Below, piece after piece: positions 15,229-22,997 of a stretch of 64,000 nt of DNA. A program made the translations under genes and the position numbers. Source of the DNA: CAVQND01 sp049518415 (GTDB lineage: Bacteria > Verrucomicrobiota > Verrucomicrobiia > Limisphaerales > UBA8199); NCBI GenBank assembly GCA_049518415.1, contig JBEKRX010000020.1:1-64000 (forward strand). Direction: 5' to 3'. A model generated the notes under the pieces. The model searched no databases. It saw only the letters and a program-made list of their open reading frames with translations, and had not been told where the DNA came from. Position 1 is the first letter of the stretch, and each line of letters opens with the position of its first letter.

Positions 15229-16431
15229 ATGGAATCATTGCCAACAGTGTTATTGAGGCCCGGTGAGGCCGACCGCATCGTGGCGGGCCACCCCTGGGTT
15301 TATCACGGGGCCGTCCTCCGGTTGACCCAACCGGCGGCCGACGGCGGCGTGGTCCAGGTCAAAGACCATCGCCAGCGGTTCCTCGGGGTGGGATTTTACA
15401 ACTCGAAATCCAAAATCAATGTCCGCATGATTTCCCCCGAGCGCGTGGAGGTCAACCAGCGGTTTTTCGAAGAACGGATTCGGGCGGCGCTGGCGGTCCG
15501 GCAGAAGCACTTGCCAGGGGCGACTTCCTTCCGGGTCGTGAACGCCGAGAGCGATTTCCTCAGCGGCTTGGTGATAGACAAATACCAGGACGTGCTGGTC
15601 GTGCAGACCTCTGCGCTCGGCCTCGAGCAGCGCAAGCCGATGATTGTGGCCGCTTTGCAGGGCCTGTTTTCCCCGCGCGCCATTGTCGAGCGCAACGAAG
15701 TCTCCACGCGCAAATTCGAGGGGCTGCCCGACGCAAACGGAATCCTGGCCGGCCAGCTTGCAGGCCCGGTCTCCGTCCAGCTCAATGGCCTGCAATTTGA
15801 AGTGGATGTCCTGGGCGGCCAGAAGACTGGCCTCTACCTGGACCAGCAGGTCAATTACCGCCGGGTGGCCGAACTGGCCCACGGCGGGCAGGTGCTGGAT
15901 TGCTTCTGCTTTCTCGGCGGGTTCGGGCTCCACGCCGCCCGCGCCGGCGCCGCCCACGTTCACCTGCTGGACCAAAGCGCCGAGGCCATCGCCGCCGCCG
16001 GGCGCAATGCCGCCGCCAATGGCCTGGCCGGCCAGTGCTCCTTTGAAGCCGTGAACGTGTTTGACTGGCTCAAGGCCCAAACCGTGACGCCGCCGCACGA
16101 AAGGATCATTCCCCGCTGGGATTTGATTGTGCTGGACCCGCCCTCCTTCACGCGAAATCGCGCCTCGGTGCCCGATGCCCTGCGCGGCTATAAGGAAATC
16201 CATCTCCGGGCCCTGAAGCTGCTCAGGCCGGGCGGCACCCTGGCGACCTTCTGCTGCTCGCACCACGTGAACGCCGCCCTGTTCCAGGACACCCTGCTCG
16301 CGGCCGCTTTCGACGCCCGCCGTGTGCTGCGCCGCGTGGCCACCTTCTCCCAAGCCCCCGACCACCCCGTCATTCCGATGATTCCGGAGACCGAGTACTT
16401 GAAGGGGTTTGCCTTCGAGGTGGTCAGATGA
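15229..16431 (+). CDS. class I rRNA large-subunit methyltransferase (RlmI-like)
   Basis: A SAM-dependent cytosine-C5 methyltransferase of the RlmI/YccW family, which methylates 23S rRNA. The 400-residue protein begins with a PUA-type RNA-binding domain ('LLRPGEADRIVAGHPWVYHGA', about 1-80). The Rossmann methyltransferase domain follows, with motif I 'VLDCFCFLGGFGLHAA' and motif IV 'LDPPSF' near residue 303. A Cys-containing 'FCCSHHV' element follows. Length and domain order are normal. The start is the ATG at 15229, because the family begins with the PUA strand right after it; the frame remains open for 58 codons upstream. It stands alone. Confidence 0.93.
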   Translation: MESLPTVLLRPGEADRIVAGHPWVYHGAVLRLTQPAADGGVVQVKDHRQRFLGVGFYNSKSKINVRMISPERVEVNQRFFEERIRAALAVRQKHLPGATSFRVVNAESDFLSGLVIDKYQDVLVVQTSALGLEQRKPMIVAALQGLFSPRAIVERNEVSTRKFEGLPDANGILAGQLAGPVSVQLNGLQFEVDVLGGQKTGLYLDQQVNYRRVAELAHGGQVLDCFCFLGGFGLHAARAGAAHVHLLDQSAEAIAAAGRNAAANGLAGQCSFEAVNVFDWLKAQTVTPPHERIIPRWDLIVLDPPSFTRNRASVPDALRGYKEIHLRALKLLRPGGTLATFCCSHHVNAALFQDTLLAAAFDARRVLRRVATFSQAPDHPVIPMIPETEYLKGFAFEVVR

Positions 16432-16902
16432 GGCAAGGGGCAGCGCGTGTGCAAAAACAAGCGCCGGCCCTCAGGCGTATTTCAAACAAAAACCCCTGGC
16501 CCCAACCCGCGTTGTGACGCAGGACGGCGCGAAGCGTTTAGAGCGTCCCGACTCGGCGGGACTCCCGCTGACTATGCGCCGGGCGGTTCGAGAGCGCCGG
16601 CAAGCCCTCATCCTTAACCAGAGAATAATCCGCTAGACATCCGCGCCAAGCTGGTGCAGACGCTGGAAGAGTGGAACGTGGAACTGGCGCTGCTCATCTC
16701 GCACGACAAGTGCGGTGCGTATGAGATGCGCGCCGGCATCTACCGGCGCGTTTGCTCCAGTCGGCTGGTGATGAGCGAGACTTCGTTTGAAGCAATCCGG
16801 TTCCGCCACGCGGGCTTGGTGGCGGACGAGGTGGTGACAGCGAGCTTTTGGCTTCTGGACTTCGTGCCGCGGGTGGGCGAACTGGCCAACCGGTTCCACT
16901 CG
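16432..16902. other. 471 bp without a supported gene
   Basis: A plus-strand frame crosses 16630-16900 ('LVQTLEEWNVELALLISHD', then 'CGAYEMRAGIYRR'). It has protein-like character but no start with a ribosome site, and it continues antisense into the transporter gene. It may be a gene fragment of unknown origin. The rest (16432-16625) shows nothing recognisable. Confidence 0.35.
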
Positions 16903-18330
16903 CTAATCCACCAAGGCGCGTTGGATTTCCTCGAGGGTCTGGCCTTTGGTTTCGGGCAGCCGCAGCCAGATGAACAAAAACCCGAGAAAACAGATGCCGG
17001 CATACACCCAAAAACACTTCGCCAAGCCCAGGCTCTGATACATCTTCGGAAAAGTCTGAGAAAGCAGGAAATTGCCCAGCCATAACGCCACCACTGAGAC
17101 CGACATGGCTGCGCCGCGAATGCGGTTGGGAAAGATCTCGGAGAGGATGACCCAGGTAATCGGCGCCAGCGAGTAGCAATAACAGGCAATGGCCGCCACC
17201 ACGAGAGCGACCGGCACGGGGCCCTTCAGCCCGTGATAATAAGCCAGGCCGGTGAACAAGTAAATGACCGTCAGGCCAATCGCTCCGCTCAACATCAAGA
17301 TGCGACGGCCCCAGCGGTCCACGGTGCCAATCGCGACGAAGGTCATGAGCACGGCCACGATGCCGGTAATAACGATGTTGAAAAGGATGCCCGACACGGC
17401 GTAGCCCGCATCGGCGAAGATGCGCGAACCGTACTGGAAGATCACGTTGATACCGCACCATTGCTGGAAGACGGCGAGCACCACACCGACGAGCAGGATT
17501 TTGAGCATCTTGGGATCGAGCAGTTCGCGCAAGTCAACTTTGTCAATCTCGTTGACCAGCGTGGCTTCGATGTCCTTCACGGAGAATTCGGCGTAGTCAG
17601 CACCGCCGATCTTGCCCAAGACCGCCCTGGCCCGATCCGAGCGGCCCTTCTTAGCGAGCCAACGGGGGCTTTCCGGCGCGTAGAACATGGAAATAAAGAA
17701 GACCGCCGCCGGCGCAGCGGTCACCCCGAACATCCAACGCCACGCGGTTTGGACATTCCACGAATCGAAAGGGATTTGGTCCACGGTCGTTCCCGGGGGC
17801 GTTGGCCGAGCGATGAGCCAATTCACGAATTGCGCCGCCACGACCCCGATGGCGATGGTGAGTTGGTTAACGGAAACCAATCGGCCACGCATGGGGGCGG
17901 GCGCAATCTCGGCGATGTAGAGGGGTGAGAGGTTTGAGGCGATGCCAATCGCCAGGCCGCCGAGCAGCCGGTTGGCGACAAACAGTGGGAACGTGGGCGC
18001 CAGGCCGGTGCCGATTGACGTGCCGACGAACAAGAAACCGGAAAACAGCAGGAGCGGTTTGCGCCCGAATTTGTCGCTCAACGCCCCGGCAAAGAACGCG
18101 CCAGCCAGGGCGCCCACCAGCGCGCTGCTCATCGCCCAGCCGACCTGCAACGCCGAGGTGAGGTTGAAGTACTTTTCGTAAAACAACTCAGCGCCGCCAA
18201 TCACCACCCAGTCATATCCGAACATCAAACCGCCCAGGGCGGCAATGAGGGAGATGCTGAAGATGTAAGTGCGGTTGAAAGGCCAGTCCCTGTTTTCCAA
18301 GGCCGGGTTCCGTGTGAGGGTGGCTGTCAT
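16903..18330 (-). CDS. sugar porter family MFS transporter (XylE/GalP-like)
   Basis: A 475-residue, 12-helix proton-sugar symporter of the inner membrane. Family signatures are present: 'GYDWVVIGGA' in helix 1, 'DKFGRKPLL' in the helix 2-3 loop, 'SPLYIAEIAPAPMRGRL' after helix 4, 'PESPRWL' after helix 6, 'RWGRR' in the second half and a C-terminal 'PETKGQTLEEI'. These identify a hexose/pentose porter, but not its exact sugar. It starts 6 bp after the stop of the galactokinase-like gene, so the two are surely co-transcribed, and the linkage suggests galactose or a related sugar as substrate. Confidence 0.95.
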   Translation of the reverse strand: MTATLTRNPALENRDWPFNRTYIFSISLIAALGGLMFGYDWVVIGGAELFYEKYFNLTSALQVGWAMSSALVGALAGAFFAGALSDKFGRKPLLLFSGFLFVGTSIGTGLAPTFPLFVANRLLGGLAIGIASNLSPLYIAEIAPAPMRGRLVSVNQLTIAIGVVAAQFVNWLIARPTPPGTTVDQIPFDSWNVQTAWRWMFGVTAAPAAVFFISMFYAPESPRWLAKKGRSDRARAVLGKIGGADYAEFSVKDIEATLVNEIDKVDLRELLDPKMLKILLVGVVLAVFQQWCGINVIFQYGSRIFADAGYAVSGILFNIVITGIVAVLMTFVAIGTVDRWGRRILMLSGAIGLTVIYLFTGLAYYHGLKGPVPVALVVAAIACYCYSLAPITWVILSEIFPNRIRGAAMSVSVVALWLGNFLLSQTFPKMYQSLGLAKCFWVYAGICFLGFLFIWLRLPETKGQTLEEIQRALVD

Positions 18331-18336
18331 ATTGTG

Positions 18337-19695
18337 TTAGTTAGGTTCTGGGTTCCGGATTATGGAATCCTTGGGCCGATGCGTCCGCCCGGGCCGACTT
18401 GGATGGGGAGAATGCCGGGCCGCCGTCTTTCCAATTGACGCAGTAAGGAATCCAGAACGGTGATGGGCATCCGGGGCGTCCGGCGTTTGGGGGAGCAAGC
18501 CCGCGCCGGCGGCGGCTTGGACGAGATAGACCTCAGGCTGCGTTTGCGTGGCGGCGAAGTAGGCGTGCCGCACGGACGCGGCGAAAGCATCCACGCTGGC
18601 TTCCTCGACGAAGGCGACCAGGCAGCCGCCGAACCCGGCGCCGGCCTGTCGGGCGCCAATGACTCCAGGAGCGGCGAGCATCGCCTCGGTCATGGTGTGC
18701 ATGGCGGGCGCGCCGATTTCGTAGAGGTCGCACGCGCCGCGGAAGGAGGCGGCGGTGAGCTGCCGGATGGCCTGGCGGTCGAAAGCTTTCAATGCCGCGC
18801 CTAGTTTCAGGACCCGGTCGTTCTCTTCGACGATGAATCGGCAACGCTTCGCGACCTCGGATGGCAATTCGCGTTCGCGGGCATTGAACTGTTCCAGCGA
18901 GATTTCCCGCAGCGCCTGGACCCCGAGTCTTCGTGCCCCCTCCTCGCACTGCGCGCGCCGCTGGCCGTATTCCGAGCCAGCCAGTTCACGCTTTGACTTC
19001 GTGTCGCCAATCACGACCTTGATTCCGTCGGCTAGTTTCACGGGGCGACTGGAAAGGTCGCGACAGTCAAGCAGCAGGGCGCAGCCTTCCTGGCCCGCGC
19101 ACGAGGTGTATTGGTCGAGGATGCCACAGTTCACGCCGACGAACTGGTTCTCCGCCCGTTGGCAGAGCAAGGCTTTGTTCACCGGGTCGAGTTTCCAGCC
19201 GCCCAACGCCTCGAACACGGTAGCGGTGACGCACTCCAGCGCAGCCGAGGAACTCAAGCCGCTGCTCATCGGCACGGTGCTATGGATGACACCGTCGAAG
19301 CCGTTGAGCTTCAAGCCCTCGGTCTGCAAAACCTGCGCCACGCCGCGCACGTAGTTGCTCCAGCGCGCCTGCGGATCGGAGACGACACGGTCGAGGCCAA
19401 AGCTGGCTTCCGCTTCCAGGTTCAGGGAATAGAGGCACACCGTGCGGTCCTCGCGCGGACGGGCCGCAATCCAGGTGTCGCAGCCGATGGGCAGGGTGAG
19501 GACGTAGCCGAGGTTGTAGTCGGTGTGGCTGCCCATCAAATCCACCCGGCCTGGCGCGCGGCACCAGAGCGAGGGCGCGCGGTCATAGCGGCGGCGGAAC
19601 TCGGCTTCCACCAGAGCCCGGCGCTCGGTCCGACTGACAACATCACGGCAGGCGGGACCTGGCGGACACGGTGCAGTTGCTGTTTCGGTACGCAT
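18337..19695 (-). CDS. galactokinase-like GHMP sugar kinase
   Basis: A GHMP-family sugar-1-kinase closest to galactokinase. The galactokinase signature reads 'GRVDLMGSHTDYN' (49-61), the ATP loop 'VPMSSGLSSSAALE' and motif 3 'GARQAGAGFGGCLVAF' are intact, and the Asp in 'CGILDQYTS' is the likely base. Standard galactokinases have GEHTDY; here the Glu that contacts the sugar is Ser (position 56), so the substrate could differ from galactose. At 452 residues it is about 50 longer than usual: after 'AAAGAGLL' runs a low-complexity tail that looks like read-through after loss of the native stop. It lies between a GH16 gene and a sugar porter in one operon. Start: ATG at 19695. Confidence 0.88.
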   Translation of the reverse strand: MRTETATAPCPPGPACRDVVSRTERRALVEAEFRRRYDRAPSLWCRAPGRVDLMGSHTDYNLGYVLTLPIGCDTWIAARPREDRTVCLYSLNLEAEASFGLDRVVSDPQARWSNYVRGVAQVLQTEGLKLNGFDGVIHSTVPMSSGLSSSAALECVTATVFEALGGWKLDPVNKALLCQRAENQFVGVNCGILDQYTSCAGQEGCALLLDCRDLSSRPVKLADGIKVVIGDTKSKRELAGSEYGQRRAQCEEGARRLGVQALREISLEQFNARERELPSEVAKRCRFIVEENDRVLKLGAALKAFDRQAIRQLTAASFRGACDLYEIGAPAMHTMTEAMLAAPGVIGARQAGAGFGGCLVAFVEEASVDAFAASVRHAYFAATQTQPEVYLVQAAAGAGLLPQTPDAPDAHHRSGFLTASIGKTAARHSPHPSRPGRTHRPKDSIIRNPEPN

Positions 19696-19766
19696 GGTTT
19701 TGTGTTCAAAGATTTTAGCTTCGCGAGAAAGGCTCAATCATCGGCGTCGGCGGCTTTCCACTGGTT

Positions 19767-20864
19767 TTAATGCTTGGTTGCGCTCGCGGCAACCACCTGG
19801 CGGATGGCGGCAAGGGCAGCTTGGTTATGATGGATTCCTTCCCAGTTGAAGCTGGAAAGGAAACGGCAACGGGGATCGGCGAGGGTGTTTTCCACGGCGG
19901 CATTGGCGTTCTTCACCAGCTTCCAAGCGCGCACCCAGTCCACGAGCATGGTGTTGCGTGCCGGGTCATTGAGCGACTCGATGGTGGGCAGGCCCTCCCA
20001 GGTGAAGACTTCGGTGTCGAAGAACAGGTACTGCGGTTCCTTGAAGGGGCCGCCCGTGGTGAGTTCCGCCACCTTCTGGCCGTCGTGGTACATCCACACC
20101 GTGCTCGGGTCCTTCCACCACACGCCATAGACGTGGAAAGTGTCAGCGGAACCGGTGGGCATCTGCCAGGACTTCGGCGTGGCTTTGTCCTTTCTCCAGC
20201 CGTCGGTGAAGAAATGGGTGTTCATCAGCATCAGCCGGTCCTTTGCGGGGTTCTTGCGCGAGACCCCGAGCTGTTCCACCACGTCGATCTCGCTGTACTT
20301 GCCCTGGAACCAGAACGACGAGGTCATGCAGAGCTTCGACGCCTTCAGGCGGGCCGCGTAATAACCGTACGAGGCTTTCGGGCCGCGGGACGAGATGCAG
20401 GCGGCCTGCAGCCACACGTCCTTTTCCGGGTTCTTGATGCCCTCGAGGGTGGTGACCCTGGTGGTGTTGCGCAGGCGGAGCATACCGTCCTTCACCGACA
20501 CGTTGGCGGGATCGTGGGCGCTCGGCTCCCGGCCGTTCCAGTAGGCGTGCTTGGGCAGCCACTTCTGCTCGTCCAGAGCGCCGCCGTCAAACTCGTCGCT
20601 CAGTTCCGGGATGGCCTGCCAGGTGAAGCCGGCTGGAGCGGGCGGCGGAGAGCCGGCCGCCGCGGTGGCAGAAGCGTCCACCACCGCCGCCCCGGTCCTG
20701 GTCGCAGACGCCATTGGCCCGGAGGTGGCCCCATCGCCCATGAGGAGGAGCCGGGGGGCCGCATGGCTGGTCGTAACCTCCGGGCCCGGCACCTGAGCGA
20801 GGAGAGCCGGCACCGCTGTTGCCTGCCAGGCGGCCCACCAGACTGCTATGATGACGGTTTTCAC
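19767..20864 (-). CDS. secreted GH16 endo-glycanase (agarase/carrageenase-like)
   Basis: A 365-residue secreted beta-jelly-roll hydrolase of family GH16. An N-terminal signal peptide (1-23) and a low-complexity Ala/Ser/Pro linker (about 40-78) precede the catalytic domain. The GH16 active-site motif is 'SEIDVVEQLG' with E192 as nucleophile, D194 as helper and E197 as acid/base. 'WLPKHAYWNGREPSAH' and 'FHVYGVWWKDPSTVWMYHDG' resemble galactan-active subfamilies (agarase, porphyranase, kappa-carrageenase) more than lichenases. It lies 71 bp upstream of the galactokinase-like gene and the sugar porter, a layout fitting galactan breakdown. Subfamily assignment is by eye. Confidence 0.88.
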   Translation of the reverse strand: MKTVIIAVWWAAWQATAVPALLAQVPGPEVTTSHAAPRLLLMGDGATSGPMASATRTGAAVVDASATAAAGSPPPAPAGFTWQAIPELSDEFDGGALDEQKWLPKHAYWNGREPSAHDPANVSVKDGMLRLRNTTRVTTLEGIKNPEKDVWLQAACISSRGPKASYGYYAARLKASKLCMTSSFWFQGKYSEIDVVEQLGVSRKNPAKDRLMLMNTHFFTDGWRKDKATPKSWQMPTGSADTFHVYGVWWKDPSTVWMYHDGQKVAELTTGGPFKEPQYLFFDTEVFTWEGLPTIESLNDPARNTMLVDWVRAWKLVKNANAAVENTLADPRCRFLSSFNWEGIHHNQAALAAIRQVVAASATKH

Positions 20865-20960
20865 TATTTGATGATGTCCAAGTTGACCTTCGAAGGAAGC
20901 TGTTTCTATTCATTCCGGTTTCGCTCGCATAGCAGGAATTTGCTTTCTGACGTTCCGCCC

Positions 20961-21098
20961 GGCACTTTGTACGCTGCGCGGGCAATCGGCTGGGCGACCC
21001 AGGATTCGGTGATTCCGGACTCGACGCGCATGGGCGAAATCCGCAGTTTACGTCTGCCGATGCGCATCATCCAGTTCGGCATGAAGCTGCATTTCTAA
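20961..21098 (+). pseudogene. possible C-terminal scrap of an outer-membrane beta-barrel protein
   Basis: A 45-codon plus-strand stretch ends 'DSTRMGEIRSLRLPMRIIQF' plus 'GMKLHF' and a TAA. A final strand of alternating hydrophobic residues closing in Phe is the hallmark of outer-membrane barrels, and the wording resembles TonB-dependent receptor ends in Acidobacteria/Verrucomicrobia. The upstream part of such a gene is absent; the antisense GH16 gene lies there instead. It is followed directly by a strong hairpin (21112-21140). Interpretation is by pattern only. Confidence 0.4.
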
Positions 21099-21111
21099 GG
21101 GGCGTCACTCC

Positions 21112-21140
21112 CCAGGGCCGGCCGCTCGGGCCGGTCCTGG
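21112..21140. terminator. strong hairpin between convergent ends
   Basis: CCAGGGCCGGCC, a GCTCG loop, then GGCCGGTCCTGG form a 12-bp stem with one G-T pair. It lies 6 bp after the stop of the minus-strand acetyltransferase-like gene and 14 bp after the plus-strand barrel scrap. On the plus strand it is followed by ACTTTTC. It probably terminates transcription in either direction. Confidence 0.65.
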
Positions 21141-21145
21141 ACTTT

Positions 21146-22279
21146 TCACAGCTTCACGAACGTCTTGGTGCGGTACATCCAGTACAGCACCAGCCAGACG
21201 GCGGCGAAGGCGGCGGAGGCCTCGACGAAACCGTCCCAGGGCCGAATGCGCGGAAGCAGGCTGCCGACGAAGATGTTTCCAATTTGCTGGAAACTGAAGA
21301 GCATGGTGGCGACGTAAACGGCAATCGAGTTCATCCCGATCACGGTAAAGAAGAACGCCCACCGGCGACACCCTTTCACGTCGATGATCCAATAGAACAG
21401 TGCCAGCATCAGCAAGCCGAAGCCCCCGCTCACCAGCACGAACGAACTCGTCCACAGCAGCTTGATGATCGGGAACACCAGGCTCCACAGCAGGCCCAGC
21501 GCGAGGCACGCAGCTCCGGCGCCGGTGAGCGCCAGCACTTTGGTCTTTTCGGCGGAAGGCGACATCAGCAGACGCCCGGCCAGCACTCCCAGCAGCACCG
21601 AGGAGGCAAAGCCCGGGTAACTCAGGAACCACGTATTCTCGCCGTAGTGAAACCGGCCCAGGACCACGCGGTCCACCCAGGTGGCCACGTTGCCGTCCGG
21701 AGTCAGGACGCCCGCGCCGATGGCCGGCACGGGGACCAGCTCGAGCACCGCCCAATACACCAGCAGAAAGACGGCGATGACGGCGCCCTGCCTCTTCGGC
21801 CGCAGTTCGATGGCGACGGCGAACGCAATGAGGTAACCGGCGGCGATGCCGTGCAGCACGCTGTAAGAGGGACGCAGTTTGGCGAGGTCCCACTCCAGGA
21901 GCCGTCCCTGGAGCACCATCCCGAGGACAAAGAGGATGACCGCCCGGCGCACCGCATGGAGGTAGAGGCTGCGTTTCGCCGCTCCCGCCGCTTTGCGTTT
22001 CGCGATCGACAGCGGGATCGAGACGCCCACGATGAACATGAACAGCGGCCAGATCAGGTCCCAGAAGTGCAGCCCCTCCCAGCGCACGTGGTCGAACTGG
22101 GGTCTCAAGGCCTCCAGAGGGCCGCCCAGCGCCTTGGCCAGTCCGGTGAAGAGGGCGCCTCCCCCGACGATCCAGAACATGTCGAAACCGCGCAAGGCAT
22201 CGAGGGACATCAGTCGCCCGGGCCGGGCAGCAGGCAACGATTTCGACTCAGCACGTTCGGTTGCAGTCGCGGGGGTCAT
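21146..22279 (-). CDS. DUF5009/HGSNAT-like membrane protein
   Basis: A 377-residue polytopic membrane protein related to heparan-alpha-glucosaminide N-acetyltransferase and DUF5009. The diagnostic opening 'LMSLDALRGFDMFWIVGG' is followed by 'GLHFWDLIWPLFMFIVGVSI', with the conserved acidic and His positions, then about nine further hydrophobic helices. Relatives move acetyl groups across a membrane onto amino sugars; the bacterial function is unproven. The ATG at 22279 is preferred over a TTG at 22297. It stands at the head of the minus-strand run leading to GH16, the kinase and the porter, but a 281-bp gap with a terminator separates it from GH16. Confidence 0.88.
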   Translation of the reverse strand: MTPATATERAESKSLPAARPGRLMSLDALRGFDMFWIVGGGALFTGLAKALGGPLEALRPQFDHVRWEGLHFWDLIWPLFMFIVGVSIPLSIAKRKAAGAAKRSLYLHAVRRAVILFVLGMVLQGRLLEWDLAKLRPSYSVLHGIAAGYLIAFAVAIELRPKRQGAVIAVFLLVYWAVLELVPVPAIGAGVLTPDGNVATWVDRVVLGRFHYGENTWFLSYPGFASSVLLGVLAGRLLMSPSAEKTKVLALTGAGAACLALGLLWSLVFPIIKLLWTSSFVLVSGGFGLLMLALFYWIIDVKGCRRWAFFFTVIGMNSIAVYVATMLFSFQQIGNIFVGSLLPRIRPWDGFVEASAAFAAVWLVLYWMYRTKTFVKL

Positions 22280-22509
22280 GGGGCGATGGTACTTCAACTG
22301 ATAGATGGCCTGAATGCAGGCGGACGCGCAACCAAGTTGCTACGTCCACCAGCCAATGAGTATTCACAAACCAAGTTTTAATTCTCAGGCGTCCGGAGAG
22401 CAAGTCGCAAGCAAAACTCACGTGGCGTGGCCAATGACCGGACCGATGCGTTGGAGCTGGGCACCCGGCTGGACCGGTACTTGTCGGGCAACCCGGAAGC
22501 CACCGTGGG
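22280..22509. other. intergenic spacer before zeta-toxin remnant
   Basis: About 230 bp with no supported gene. It probably contains the acetyltransferase-like gene's promoter on the minus strand. Confidence 0.35.
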
Positions 22510-22788
22510 TCCGACGCCTGCACTAGGCTGCGCGCGGGGCGGTCTGTGCTGGAGCGGATCGCGGAATCCACCAAGGCCGCGAAGGATTTCGCTTTCGAAA
22601 GCACCCTGTCAGGCCGGACGTATCTCGGAGTGTTGCGGCGCGTCAAAGCAGGCGGATTCCAGCTCGAGCTGTTCTATCTCTGGAGCCCCGGCCCCGAACT
22701 TGCTTTGCTCCGCATCCGTGACCGCGTCGAAGCCGGTGGACACAACGTCCCGGAGCGCGATGTCCGCCGCCGGTTCGGGCGCGCATGA
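22510..22788 (+). pseudogene. zeta-toxin/AAA ATPase remnant
   Basis: The frame reads 'RSVLERIAESTKAAKDFAFE' followed by 'STLSGRTYL', then 'GFQLELFYLWSPGPELAL' and 'RVEAGGHNVPERDVRRRF'. These are the central and C-terminal motifs of predicted zeta-toxin-like kinases ('FAFESTLSGR' and 'GGHxVPxxDVxRRF'). The N-terminal P-loop that should precede them is missing, and after residue F-G-R-A the frame stops while similarity ends; a different frame stays open to 22948. The gene is therefore broken at both ends. Zeta-type proteins phosphorylate UDP-GlcNAc or related substrates; this copy cannot. Confidence 0.7.
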
Positions 22789-22997
22789 GGGTTGGGGACG
22801 CACGGGGAGGGGACGGCGGCGAACCTCTCCGACCTCGGATGAGCTGCGCCTGCAGGCCGCGGAAGCCGCGGCGCAATTTGACCCAGCGAGCAACGATGCT
22901 GACTTTGCTGAAATTCAGGCTTTTCTCAAGCAGGGAACCAGGAAATGAACTTCCGTTTTTGATTGTTTCCCCTCTTTAAGAGGTGAGAATCGCAGAC

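Noticed and set aside
16654..17085. A 143-codon plus-strand frame left of and across the transporter 3' end
   Set aside because: The second half is antisense to the transporter and the first half has no recognised similarity; kept only as a possible scrap in the spacer note.
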